Of a stretch of 64,000 bases of DNA, positions 11,660 through 22,758 are shown piece after piece. A program made the translations under genes and the position numbers. Location: contig CM060734.1 of assembly GCA_030704615.1 (NCBI GenBank), positions 4,712,001 through 4,776,000 of the forward strand, in the 5' to 3' direction. The stretch is from Takakia lepidozioides. Taxonomy: Eukaryota > Streptophyta > Takakiopsida > Takakiales > Takakiaceae. Within the stretch, counting starts at the first letter, position 1, and each line of letters opens with the position of its first letter. The notes below the pieces were generated by a model, which worked only from the letters and a program-made list of their open reading frames with translations, did not search any database and had not been told where the DNA came from.

Positions 11660-12375
11660 CGGTGACATTTTTCCATTTCGTTGCCGAAATTGGCTAAGTC
11701 CCAGATCTGACTGGCACCAAAATCGGAAATTCGGCGCCATTTTTCCAGTCATGCGGGTAATTCGAAGACCGGATGGATGGAAATCCGGCGCCGGATTTCC
11801 ATCCACAAGGTAAGTCGGCGCGCAAAATTTCCGTCATGCAGGTAATTCGAAGAGCGGATGGATGAAAATCCGGCGCCGGATTTCCATCCATCCGCTCTTC
11901 GAATTACCTGCATGACTGGAAAAATGGCGCCGAATTTCCGATTTTGGGTGCCAGTCAGATCTGGGACTTAGCCGTTTTCGGCCCTGAACTGGAAAAAAGG
12001 CGCTTTTGTTTTGGTTTTTTTTTTTTTTTTTTTTTTTTTCGGCGACATTTGTCCATTTCGTTGCCGAAATTGGCTAAGTCCCATATCTGACTGGCACCAA
12101 AATCTGAAATTCGGCGCCATTTTTCCAGTCATGCAGGTAATTCGAAGAGCGGATGGATGGAAATCCAGATTTCCATCCACCAGGTAAGTCGGCGCGCAAA
12201 ATTTCCGTCATGCAGGTAATTCGAAGAGCGGATGGATGAAAATCCGGCGCCGGATTTCCATCCATCCGCTCTTCGAATTACCTGCATGACTGGAAAAATG
12301 GCGCCGAATTTCCGATTTTGGGTGCCTGTTAGATCTGGGACTTAGCCGTTTTCGGCTCCGAACTGGAAAAAAGGC

Positions 12376-12407
<32 letters not shown>

Positions 12408-13118
12408 CGGCGACATTTTTCCTTTTCGTTGCCGAAAATGGCTAAGTCCCAGATCTGACTGGCACCAAAATCGGAAATTCGGCGCCATTTTTCCAGTCAT
12501 GCAGGTAATTCGAAGAGCGGATGGATGGAAATCCGGCGCCGGATTTCCATCCACCAGGTAAGTCGGCGCGCAAAATTTCCGTCATGCAGGTAATTCGAAG
12601 AGCGGATGGATGAAAATCCGGCGCCGGATTTCCATCCATCCGCTCTTCGAATTACCTGCATAACTGGAAAAATGGCGCCGAATTTCCGATTTTGGGTGCC
12701 AGTCAGATCTGGGACTTAGCCGTTTTCGGCCCCGAACAAGAAAAATGGCGTTTTTTTTTTTTTTTATTAATTTTACGCCACATTTTTCTATTTCGTTGCC
12801 GAAAATGGCTAAGTCCCAGATCTGACTGGCACCAAAATCGGAAATTCGGCGCCATTTTTCCAGTCATGCAGGTAATTCGAAGAGCGGATGGATGGAAATC
12901 CGGCGCCGGATTTCCATCCACTAGGTAAGTCGGCGCGCAAAATTTCCGTCATGCAGGTAGTTCGAAGAGCGGATGGATGAAAATCCGGCGCCGGATTTCC
13001 ATCCATCCGCTCTTCGAATTACCTGCATAACTGGAAAAATGGCGCCGAATTTCCGATTTTGGGTGCCAGTCAGATCTGGGACTTAGCCGTTTTTACGGCT
13101 CCGAACTGGAAAAAATGC

Positions 13119-13153
<35 letters not shown>

Positions 13154-13540
13154 CGGCGACATTTTTCCATTTCGTTGCCGAAAATGGCTAAGTCCCAGAT
13201 CTGACTGGCACCAAAATCGGAAATTCGGCGCCATTTTTCCAGTCATGCAGGTAATTCGAAGAGCGGATGGATGGAAATCCGGCGCCGGATTTCCATCCAC
13301 CAGGTAAGTCGGCGCGCAAAATTTCCGTCATGCAGGTAATTCGAAGAGCGGATGGATGAAAATCCGGCGCCGGATTTCCATCCATCCGCTCTTCGAATTA
13401 CCTGCATGACTGGAAAAATCGCGCCGAATTTCCGATTTTGGGTGCCAGTCAGATCTGGGACTTAGCCGTTTTCGGCCCCGAACTAGAAAAATGGCGTTTT
13501 TTTGTTTTGTTTTTTTTTTTTTTGGCGCCATTTTTCGCGA
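8690..13540. repeat. Array of nested fold-back units (~370 bp) with T-tract junctions
   Basis: About eleven tandem units, seen from T-tracts starting near 9150, 9530, 9987, 10364, 10730, 11275, 11629, 12019, 12377, 12750, 13121 and 13496. Each unit is a large inverted repeat. The left arm has CCGAAATTGGCTAAGTCCC, AGATCTGACTGGCACC and GGAAATTCGGCGCC; the right arm carries the same blocks reversed. At the centre is a near-perfect 82-bp palindrome (for example 9361-9442, one mismatch pair) centred on CCGGCGCCGG. Before the centre lie zero to three direct copies of an ~86-bp sub-unit ending GTAAGTCGGCGCGC, which explains unit lengths of 354-545 bp. The 60-110-codon ORFs inside are products of the repeat. 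Confidence 0.9.
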
Positions 13541-13559
13541 GAGAGACCTATTATCGCGA

Positions 13560-13865
13560 AATACGTCGCCGTTTTCCAGGTTACGGACCCTATTACCGCG
13601 AAATTCGGCGCCATATTTGCACATGTCGCTGGGAATTGGCATGAGCGGAAGACGAAATATCATGAGCACAACTGTCAAAACTGCAATTTTCCCTTCAAGG
13701 GGCCGAATAATATATTTGTTTTTCCTGATACATTGCATTAAATTATTGTTTTTTAATTGTTTTTTAATTGTTTTTTATTTTCGAAATTTGTACTTCTGCT
13801 CATGAAAACCGATTGTCTTACTACTCCGCTCATGCCGCTCATGCCGCTCATGCTCATGAAATAGC
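13560..13865 (+). mobile_element. Element end (right terminus, MULE type), inverted copy of 19576-19930
   Basis: Runs from a CGCGAGAGAGACC / TTACCGCGAAATTCGGCGCC block through an AT-rich stretch (TTGTTTTTTAATTG repeated) to the subterminal CATGCCGCTCATGCCGCTC and the terminal GCTCATGAAATAGC. The same sequence appears inverted at 19576-19930 beside the second MULE transposase. The first eight bases beyond the motif (AAACCTCG) are also the same at both loci when read outward, so the true element end may lie slightly further out. Confidence 0.7.
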
Positions 13866-13875
13866 AAACCTCGTG

Positions 13876-16800
13876 AAGAACTCTCGCATGGTATGTTATT
13901 TTATCCTGTTTGTGCAGATGAGATGAATGTTGGAATCAGAAGGATTGAGGCACATGCCCATGGCAGGAATTTCATTACCCATGTATCAAAACCTGCCCCT
14001 ATTGGTTTTGTACACATGTTGTACCCAAACCGGGGTATGTGTTAACCGCTGGTTCATGACTTGGACAAAACAGGCTATCCGCACTACTGCCCATTTCCTA
14101 AGACATGCAACAGAGGTTGTCCGACGGTATGCTTCAGAAATGATTACGAAGTAATTATTTTAAGGATAGCTAAACCATGAAGGTCGTATGAATCCATATC
14201 CCTACAAGCTGCTTAATCCTATTGATTAAGCCCAACCTTCAGTTTCTTTGGCATGACAGATCTTAGTCAAAAAGATGGAAGTCGATTTGTCCATACAAGC
14301 AGATGGTAGTCAAGACAAAACAAGAACTATTCTGAGATGATATACATTCTCACCATCTCACGTTCTCTCATAATGCACAGTTGTAGTGTGAATGCACGGG
14401 AGTGACATTACATTTTGTTTACCATTATGACCTGCATCACTATGAAGGGAGTGCCCGTCATCCCAACTGCAGAAAGGATGTATCCCTTCATGTAGGTAAT
14501 TTCATGAGCGCACTGAGCTTATGCTTTGCCAGGAGAAAAATGGCTAAGTCATGACGGTACTTATTTTCATCCATGCGATGAACGTTTTTCATCACTGGTT
14601 CTTGACCTAAAAGATCGCGGGTTGAGAAAAACGAAGAGGAAGATGACGGATGGCTCGTAGCAGCTGTTGCAAGCAGTGGTGTCGGCAGGGCAGCCTGTGT
14701 TAGGAGGTTGTACCTGCGCTGTGGGATCTTGCTTGGCTTAGGAAGCGACATTAAGACGCCTCTGCTTGGTATTCTGTGTAGAAAGAAGCGGTGCCGCCTC
14801 TCTCGTAGTGATGATCAAGTCCAGGAGATAGAAGCATGTGAGGAGAGCGGCGCACCACCACTGCCGCCAGTGCCTTGAAGATGACAGTTATGGTCAGATG
14901 AGCAAGCAAAGAAAAGGCCAGCTGCTGAAAGCACAGGGAAGAGAGTCTGGGCACAATCAATGGGGGGGGAGGTAAAGCATGTGGAGTGCTGGTTGTATGG
15001 TATCTCAGGTTCTCTGTCATCAAGCTTCTAGCTGCTTTGTGTCTCCTTGTTATAGGACCAGGCCAATTCATGAGGAAGGATTGCATAGCGTAATCTGGTT
15101 GTCAAGCCACGGGATGGTCCAAGTGAAGAAGGGGAGCCATCATGGCGTCATAAGGTCTGGAATCAAGACAAAGAGAAAGGGTTGAAGTGGCTGCTGACGG
15201 GCGATGGCAAGGTGCCACCTTGACAGGCAGACCCGCCGCTTCACTAGTGGATAAAAACAGATAAGTCTATGGACAGTGGCCTTTTTTTGGAGCGACTTAG
15301 AAATTGCTTTGGTAGATTTAGGACTGCCATCTTGGCAGAAGGGAAAAAGGTGGAGACATGTGACAAGAAAAAGTTTTTGAAATTGGAATGGAGACTCTGG
15401 ACTTCAAACCAGAACGTGGAAAGGATGGATGCACCTGATGTTGTGATGACGGTGAGAGAAATGAGTGAAGAGAGAGAGAGAAAGAGAGAGTATGTTTGTC
15501 ACTGAATTCAGAATGGTCACTGTTGTCTTCATTCTTGCATTCTGTTTCAGTGTCATAAACTTGGACACCATGCTGCCGTGTGTAGTGATACACTGGAACC
15601 AATGTAGATCTGACTTGTTTGTTTGGAGAGATCAATGATGGTTAGCTGGAGCTGCAAAAACATGGAAAGGATAAGGTGATTTCAGTATGGGATCAGGATC
15701 TGAACAACTGCGTTCCACAGTTGAAGGGAAAAGAGGGATGTTGGGGTATTTGGGTTGAAGTCTGACAAAAGGGATGAGAGCTGTTTGAGCGATGGGTTCT
15801 TGGGAAAAGGGCAGTGTGAAGGGCTGAACATTGACAGACAGAGAGAGAGAAAGAGAGAGAGACTGATGGATGGGATGGTTGTGTATTGAGAGACCGAGGA
15901 TGACTTCAAGGCTGGTTGCACTGGATGCCTAGCAGAGTGTGCATTTGCATTACATGACAGATCTGCTGCTGTGAAGTAGTGGGGAGCCTGTGGACATAGA
16001 CAGAGATAGAGAAACAGACAAAAAGGGGAAAAGAAAGAGAGAGAGTGAAAAAGGGGATTTGGGTAAGGAGAGAGCTGCAAATCAAAAGGGCTGTTGGGGG
16101 GTTGGCCAATTTGGGGAGATGAGATGAAGAAAACCTGAACCCTGAAAGAAACCAGTGCCCCTGCAGACCATGAAGATCTGAGCTGCCTCCTCCTAAATCT
16201 GTGTCACCACTACAAAAGGGGATTTCCTACCTGTCACTGCTCAAGTGGGCTTCACATAAAGGATCGTGTTTACCGCTGCCATTGGGCTGATTGCATCACA
16301 GAAAATATTGTGCTAACATTGTTGGCACCGTGATCATAGGGCCAGGCTGTTGAATAGAAGTAGAACCGAGAGCAAGAACAATTCAAGACTCCCCATCCAT
16401 GTCTTCTCTTCCGCTGCGGCGTGGATGAGGATTCCGTGAACTCTGATCATGAACGTAACTGAGGGAAAACCCATATAACCGTGTGAAGATGGTTGGACAG
16501 GAAAAGAACGCTCCTCTCCCTTGCCTGGACAATCAGCTGGAAAAAAGGGGGGAAGTAGAGGGGAGTACCACGGATTTAGGATTAAACAGAAGGGGATTCA
16601 CGCCCCTTCTTTTCACACTACACATTCTCTCCATCTCACGTTCACTCTACACAGAGATACTTCGAATAGCATGGCTTTACTTCAGAGTTCGTCACATCAT
16701 CACAGAAGTACACATTGAATCACTCTGAGTCCACTGGATACACACTGATCACTGATACTCATACTGCTCTCCCTCTAAGTTGCGTGCAACCTTTTTACAC

Positions 16801-17160
16801 TATGCTCGAAAGAGCCGTTACAGCCTGTGGTCATTAATGACCGTTTGCCTAACTGCCTACGCAACCTAAAAGGTTTGCAAAAAAGTGGCTCGTTGTAGTG
16901 GTCGTGAGCCATAGGGGTAAACGGTCCACTACTCCCTCTATTGGTTAAAGCCGATGCTAACATGGCCGTGTGATATCGTGGTTCATGGCCCACGGTTACT
17001 ACACTACCCACTACTGCTCCTGTGGTAATGTACCCTTGTTCCGCCATTTGCTAAATACCGCGTACTTAGCATTTTCTGCCCGTGACCAGGTAGTGTACAC
17101 CAATCACCACCTGGGATGTCCCGTTGTGACCCTCGCTATCTGGCCCTCATAGCATAGCCG
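13876..17160. other. Unassigned AT/GA-rich stretch without recognisable genes
   Basis: No ORF here shows a motif, paralogue or splice structure. The sequence has GA-rich microsatellites (near 15470-15490, 15838-15865 and 16035-16055), which create Ser/Leu-rich ORFs on the minus strand, and a C-run near 17174. CACTACT/GGTAA-rich DNA at 16900-17150 is likewise unassigned. It could be old host intergenic DNA between element ends. Confidence 0.4.
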
Positions 17161-17289
17161 TCATCATTTATCCCCCCCCCCCCCCTCTTTTGAAATTGTG
17201 TCCGCACAATTTCGTCAGTTCATGTGCTTGCTGTATCTCTTGGGGATATAGGGTGGTGGCATGCATGTCTACGGGGTAGGAAGTGCGTC

Positions 17290-18080
17290 CTAGGATTGTC
17301 GTGGTGGCAGCTTCTTGTTCCTGTTGTTGTCACTGTCTGGTTGCTCCTCTGGTTCGTGAATGGGCCAGCTTTCGTCATCAGGGTGATCTGCCACTCCATC
17401 CCCACGTACCATGTCGATTTTGGTGGTCAAGGTTTCTCGGTAGGTTTGCAGCTCCTCCTTGGTCCAGGGTATAATGTGTTTAGTCGCCCTGCTGCCCATT
17501 AACAAGTTAACAGCTTGGATCCCTGTTTCTCTGAAAGGGTGGTCTTTGTCCAAGACCAATGGTGAAAAGTGGTCTTTCACCTGGCGCCATGCTTCAGCAT
17601 ATAGTGGTCTGTTCATGTATGCTGAAGTGCTTGTGACTCTCTCTGGTGGCTGGAATTTGGATAATTCCCAGTGAGTATCTTTTTCAATACTTTCATAGCG
17701 CTATCAGCTTCCCCTCATTGTCACGAACATCAGATACAAGTAACTGCCAATATAAAAACTTGGGCAACCCATTACAATGTCTACTGCCGGGGTAGGATTA
17801 ATCTTTAATTGCCCCACTGCCCACATGTAAGCTACCAACTCCTTGTATTCCAGGGGAGCCTGGCGCCAGACCCTGACCATGTCTCTTCCCTAGCCAGTGG
17901 CCTCATCCTATATCTCAGAGGTATAAGAGTTTGATTGAGCAGATGCAATTGACCCAATGATTTGCAGGGGGTTAAGGTTTTGAAGACCTTCTCCAGTATT
18001 TCTGGGATTTGGTGGGCTGGGACTACCATCATTTTAAAGTATTCATCCGAATACTTTAGCCACTCCCCATCCTGCTTGCA
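17290..18080 (-). CDS. Two adjacent ORFs of unknown function, cut by an element terminus
   Basis: Minus-strand ORFs 18080-17832 and 17616-17290 could be exons of one gene. The first encodes CKQDGEWLKYSDEYFKMM and ends in a Leu-rich helix-like stretch. The second encodes RPLYAEAWRQVKDHFSPL and ends in an acidic, Pro-rich tail. The upstream ORF runs into the terminal motif at 18087-18104, so any 5' part was displaced by that insertion. I do not recognise the family. Splice sites between the two are not evident. Confidence 0.25.
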
Positions 18081-18086
18081 TGGCAT

Positions 18087-18533
18087 GGGGGCTGCTATTT
18101 CATGAGCCATGAGCCATGAGCAGAGTCGTAAGTGTGGAAAAAAACATGAGCAGCACTATTTTCCGGAAATGAGTGTCCGCGGGAATAGGGTTTAGGGTGC
18201 CACGGTCATAGGGGGAGAAGGACCTCCCGATGAAGGAGGTTCGGCAATGTTATTTAGAATTATATATTGAAAGACAATGTTTCGCGAATGGTAGGGTGGT
18301 ACTGCTCTGTACAATGGGGGCCCATTTCAGCCTACCAGCCACTTGCAAAATCCACCCACACTCCCAATCCCAAACGAAATGAGCAATGACGCATTCTAGG
18401 AACGATGGACACAGAATAGAATAAAAAGAGGGCACAATGAGGTTTTTATTGATCCACATGATTTGCATTTGAAGCACGTCTACTGTGTTGATTGTGCAAT
18501 CAAATCCTTAGCCCTGTGCCTACTGAATACAAG
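18087..18533 (-). mobile_element. Terminus and 3' flank of the element carrying companion copy 2
   Basis: Starts GGGGCTGCTATTTCATGAGC with extra CATGAGC repeats, then GGAATAGGGTTTAGGGTGCC, a variant of the GGGTTAGGAGGCACGG block in the ParB/methyltransferase termini. The companion gene's stop (18534) lies about 450 bases inside and its AATAAA at 18445-18450. The gene therefore points its 3' end at the terminus, the same layout as the ParB/methyltransferase gene in copies B, C and D. Confidence 0.6.
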
Positions 18534-19244
18534 TCACGTTGTCAATGGGACTTCGACTGCTCTCAGAACTAGCTCATGAGTCATGGGGCTCCTCCATGTA
18601 AAGTCGATTGCAGCCGTTGTACCGCCCCTAGTGATGTTCACCACAATGTCCTGCCCTTCAATCATACCACCATCGAATATGGAAATCTTCACGTTTTCGT
18701 CGTCCACACCAATGCGAATGTCCCCATACAATGGAGAAGAGGAGCGCACTCCTTGAGGAGAATAGGTCTCTCCGATGGAGTCCACCCACGTCCAGTGGCA
18801 GCAGTTCCACCGCAACAGCATAGCAGTGCGCCTTCTTCTGCATGGGTGACCGTCGTAGCTGGGAAAATCGGAATCGAGGATGCGCAGGAGCCACGGACTC
18901 CTCAGACCAAGATCGTCACCCCGCTTGAAGGCGTAGTGGCCTACGATATACTCAAAAGCCACCAATGTTTCCACAATCGAACCGGTATCTTCTGTGTAAT
19001 CTGTGTACCATATAACAATGTCTCCCGATGTGGCCGAATACATTGCATAATCGATGCCTCCAAATGGGCAGTCGTCCCGGTTCCGGAAGCACGGCATCCT
19101 TGCAAAGGAGGACCTGAGGACGACTTGGATGCAGATGACAATGACCTTGCGGACAGCTACGAAGCCCTTAGATTTTGGAAATGATGCGAAGCGGAAGAGC
19201 AGTCCGGCCTCCAATAATGGAGCATCTGGGTCCCACGTACCCAC
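18534..19244 (-). CDS. Unrecognised 'companion' family protein, copy 2 (intact, 236 aa)
   Basis: The only uninterrupted member of the family, 236 codons from ATG at 19244. Visible blocks are a hydrophobic stretch (about residues 29-45), DCPFGGIDYAMY then SGDIVIWYTDY (about 57-82), a basic patch CRRRRTAMLLRWNCCHW (about 136-152), LYGDIRIGVDDE, ISIFDGGMIEGQDIVV and the end HELVLRAVEVPL. The DCP..DYAM block and the whole C-terminal half recur in copy 3, and the C-terminal half in copy 1, so the gene was under constraint at some time. The alternating hydrophobic pattern suggests a beta sandwich. No catalytic motif is recognised. An AATAAA follows within 90 bases. It lies between a terminal motif (18087) and a MULE element end (19576), and may be element cargo. 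Confidence 0.65.
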   Translation of the reverse strand: MGTWDPDAPLLEAGLLFRFASFPKSKGFVAVRKVIVICIQVVLRSSFARMPCFRNRDDCPFGGIDYAMYSATSGDIVIWYTDYTEDTGSIVETLVAFEYIVGHYAFKRGDDLGLRSPWLLRILDSDFPSYDGHPCRRRRTAMLLRWNCCHWTWVDSIGETYSPQGVRSSSPLYGDIRIGVDDENVKISIFDGGMIEGQDIVVNITRGGTTAAIDFTWRSPMTHELVLRAVEVPLTT

Positions 19245-19575
19245 CGACGGAGGTGGATGAACCCATACATCTTTCTCATCAAGAAGTTATAGTTTGAGAT
19301 CTGCCACCGAAGTCCATCCCCCCGGATGGAAATTCGGCGCCGCATTTACATCGAAGAGGGGATGGACTTCGTCGTGTCCAGTGGCTATCGGCCCACCTGG
19401 CAGTGAGTGCCCATAGTTTGCATGGCAGGGTAGGAAACTGAAACGGCTACATTCATGAAGCAGCCAATCTTCATCGGTCCAGGATCCTGTAGGGGGGAAA
19501 TTTAAATGTGCCCTGGAGTGTTTGTGAGGAATTGCAGCGTTAGCTTGAACTTTTTCCAGCCACCGCGCGAGGTTT
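19245..19575. other. Upstream region of companion copy 2
   Basis: Holds one palindrome (near 19322-19345, GGATGGAAATTCGGCGCC then GCATTTACATC, a hybrid of the two palindrome types) inside a wider inverted repeat (AAGTCCATCCCC ... GGGGATGGACTT). It ends at the MULE-type terminus. A promoter is expected here; I see no clear TATA box in minus orientation. Confidence 0.4.
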
Positions 19576-20330
19576 GCTATTTCATGAGCATGAGCGGCAT
19601 GAGCGGCATGAGCAGAGTAGTAACACAATCGGTTTTCATGAGCAGAAGTACAAATTTCGAAAATAAAAAACAATAAAAAACAATAATTTAATGCAATGTG
19701 TCAGAAAAAACAAATATATTATTCGGCCCCTTGAAGGGAAAATTGCACTTTAAACAGTTGTGCTCATGATATTTCGTCTTCCGCTCATGCCAATTCCCAG
19801 CGACATGTACAAATATGGCGCCGAATTTCGCGGTAATAGGGTCCGTAACCTGAAAAAAACGGCGACGTATTTCGCGGCAATAGGTCTCTCTGGCGAAAAA
19901 TGGTGCCGAATTCCGCGGCTATAGGTCCCCTCATGACAGGTAATTCGGCGCCATTTTTCCAGTGCATGTTCGGACTTAGCCAGTTTTCGGCCCAAAAAAG
20001 AGAAATTCGGCGCCATTTTTCCAGACACGGTACCAGTGCATGTTGGGACTTAGCCAGTTTTCGGCCCCAAAAAGAGAAATTTGGCGCCATTTTCCCAAAC
20101 ACAGGTACCAGTGCATGTTGGGACTTAGCGAGTTTTCGGCCCCAAAAAGAGAAATTCGGCGCCATTTTTCCAGAAATGGCCCCACAACTGCTTCTGTTGG
20201 ATCTCAGTTTGAATGGAATATTGCCTCATTCCAGGAGTTTTGGGGTGCATTTCATTACACTGCAAAAAAAAAAGTCTGATACAGCAAAATGCATTTGAAA
20301 ATATCCATATGGAGGATTCCGTTTGCCCCA
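19576..20330. mobile_element. Left terminus of MULE copy 2 element with palindromic subterminal repeats
   Basis: Starts GCTATTTCATGAGCATGAGC, with CATGAGCGG repeats, and is the inverse of 13560-13865. From 19810 it contains GGCGCC palindromes and three ~85-bp direct repeats (near 19970, 20045 and 20118) with GGGACTTAGCCAGTTTTCGG and GAAATTCGGCGCCATTTTTC. The MULE transposase stop codon lies at 20331, so gene and terminus probably belong to one element. Nested palindromes next to the terminal motif could serve as transposase-binding subterminal repeats; that is inference. Confidence 0.6.
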
Positions 20331-22430
20331 TCAATGATTTCTGGAATCCCTAAGGAGGAGTTTGTGCAGCTCGTTCACGCTCAACGCCGGTGCATGAATA
20401 AAGTCATCAATAGTCACGTTCATCCTCAACCTCTTCAGGTAAATGTAATACAAATGCTTGCACGGATAATACTTCGAACCCTTCTTTGCTTCCATCAACG
20501 AGAAGTCCGTATAGTTGCAAGTCGGCTCCACTCCAATCGTAATTGTGTATACATCGTCGCGTACAGCCGAGCCGGCCGTTGCCATCCGATACACACGCCC
20601 AAGGCCGGGTGGGGGTACGTCCACGGAGCTCTGAATAGTGCAAGCCATCCCAAGAGCATTGGCAATCCGAGTCTCATTCAACTTGTTGGGAGGGTGTCGT
20701 CTCTTCACTCTTCCGAATCGCATTGTGGGATGTGCAGAATTGTCCAATCCGTCTCTACTGGACCGAGCAGTCTGCAATGGCTGGGTCTGAGGAACCGGAA
20801 ATGCGTGGGCCGGGATGTCTGTGCGTTGCACCATTCGAAATCCTGCTGCAGATAGAGCATCCGCCTCATTCTGAGAGAGGCTGCAACCCGGTGCAACAGG
20901 CCAGACGCCCGGAGGCTCCGGCATTCCCTGAATCCCGTACTTGGGCTTGCCAAATACACAGGTCATTATGTCGTGCCTACAGAACCAAAATGTCTGCGTT
21001 GTGGCGTGAGCAAATGTGGGAGTCAAAAATCTGCCGCTGAAACAAGGTGCAGGTACAGCACCGTGTGGGTTCCTCCGAATCATCTCACCACAGCGTGCTC
21101 TCGTATCCACCCGGATGGCGCAACACTTCCCTCGAAATGCCGGCAATGTCCTCGCAATTCTCCACTGTGACTCCGACACTCTTGTCTCCACAATGGGAAT
21201 GTTGTATTGCTTTACTACAGATGGCTCGTTATGTTGCCGGGGCACGCGCCCTGTGCTCAAAGGAGATGGCGATCTTGAACGTGCAGGACTTCCGGTGCTC
21301 GACGAGACCTCCTCGGACAACATCACCGGACCACGAGGGAGCGTGCGAATATTCTTGTCAGCTCGCCATGAATCCTCTTCTCCGCCAGGTGCCTCGTCAA
21401 GTCTTCGTCTCACTGGACGGGTATGAACATCTCCTTCCAAATGTTGGCCTCTTCGCAGCAATGGCGTGTCCCGAAGGCCCTCTCGCAAGGCCGCCGCCCA
21501 CTTCCGAGGATTCTTCGATCTGGAGGCAGTCCGCATCAGCATTTCCTGCCTGTCCGGCCCCAAGCCCCACTGTTTCCCTTTCAAGCACTCGTTGTACCTG
21601 CATTGCTGCATAATTGACCTCACAATGTCCTCCGTTGTGGCAGTGAGGATGTCCACCAGATGCGCCGCAGAGGAGGCACGCCAGGAAGAGTGCACTGATT
21701 CGGCCATGTTTGTCGTGGGCATGTCGGTGTCGGAGTCGAGACACATTTCCTACACAAGCACATGTTCAGGTTACAAGCAAGTTACAATATGGCCAAGAAT
21801 AATATCCAACGGGACGCGAATTCGTGCAACTCACCTCCCGCATATAGTCGCCGAACTGGAGGAAACGATAATGCCACCATGCTAGCCAACTGACCATTGC
21901 TCCTTCGTCTGATTTCCTTACAGCACCTGACGATGTCCACCAAGCCCGTATGCATGCAAACTGTGTCTCTGCATCATCCAAGGTGGGAGCGCGCTTCCAC
22001 GCAAGGCACATGGAACGGTGCTCCTCTCTGAAATCTGGCGCCACGAGCCTGGTTGTGTACTACGAAAGGCTCTGCAGAAAATGGAACCCACAAGCTCTCT
22101 CCTTGCCTTCCATGGGAACATTGGGGTCTTGCCCGTACACCCTTCGGATGGCAGCCCAATTTGCTTGTGCGTTGTCCGCCATGAAACCACGGAAATTGGG
22201 AGGGGGCAATCCCGCCTTGGCCATCTGTTCGTTTATTCCCTGCCAAAGAAGCATCTCCGATTGTGTGTCCTCTCATTTCATCTCACAAATAGCAATTGTC
22301 ATTAGCATCCTGCAGTGGGTGTCGTAGACATGTGCACCCATTGTCACCCACTGGTGATTTGTAATTCGCTTGATATGGTCGAACATGACCCAACTGTTTG
22401 ACAAGTTCCCACTCGTCATCCTGTCGACCA
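20331..22430 (-). CDS. MULE-type transposase, copy 2 (5' truncated; two exons seen)
   Basis: Minus-strand gene for a Mutator-like transposase. Exon 22430-21835 (frameshifted) has GFMADNAQANWAAI, then CLAWKRAP and a WWTSSGAV block. An 85-bp intron (21750-21834, GTGAGT...GTGTAG) joins YMRE to EMCLDSDTDMPTTNMAES. Exon 21749-20331 is open for 471 codons: NMAESVHSSWR near its start, a basic Ser/Arg/Pro-rich middle, and a C-terminal PCKHLYYIYLK with an upstream Cys, resembling a SWIM zinc finger as in other MULE transposases. The N-terminal zinc module present in copy 1 is missing because homology stops near 22430, where the sequence passes into copy D of the ParB/methyltransferase gene on the other strand. 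The downstream terminus at 19576 supports an autonomous element that lost its 5' end. Confidence 0.65.
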
Positions 22431-22758
22431 TGCTTCCCCACAAGTTCCCAACTTCCCCATGCTTCGTTTGGGGCTTCTACTCTAGTAGGGGGTGGATTCA
22501 TTGTATTTTTTGAGGAAAGCGATCTGATGGACAATCTCCACAGGTGACGACGAATGCGCAAGAGCAGCTGGACACACAAGCACATCAGTTCAAGATGGAG
22601 ATATCTCCTGCAGCAGAGAGCCTACGTGACTATGTGACGAGGTACTTTCTGCTCTACAAAACCAACCTATTCTTTCGGGAGATAGCAGATGCTCGCCGGA
22701 GCCACGAGTTCACCGACCAGCCGAACGCGGACAAAGCAGCAATGCGCCTTCTGTACAG

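Noticed and set aside
8958-13450. Many 60-110-codon ORFs encoding poly-Lys or poly-Phe runs
   Set aside because: They come from T-tracts and palindromic units of the fold-back array and repeat identically on both strands.
14488-16110. Ser/Leu-rich minus-strand ORFs (for example 15682-16080)
   Set aside because: They derive from GA/CT microsatellites, with no motif, paralogue or splice context.
18534-19244. Companion protein as a viral capsid or lectin
   Set aside because: The beta-rich look alone is not evidence; no diagnostic motif of either group is visible.
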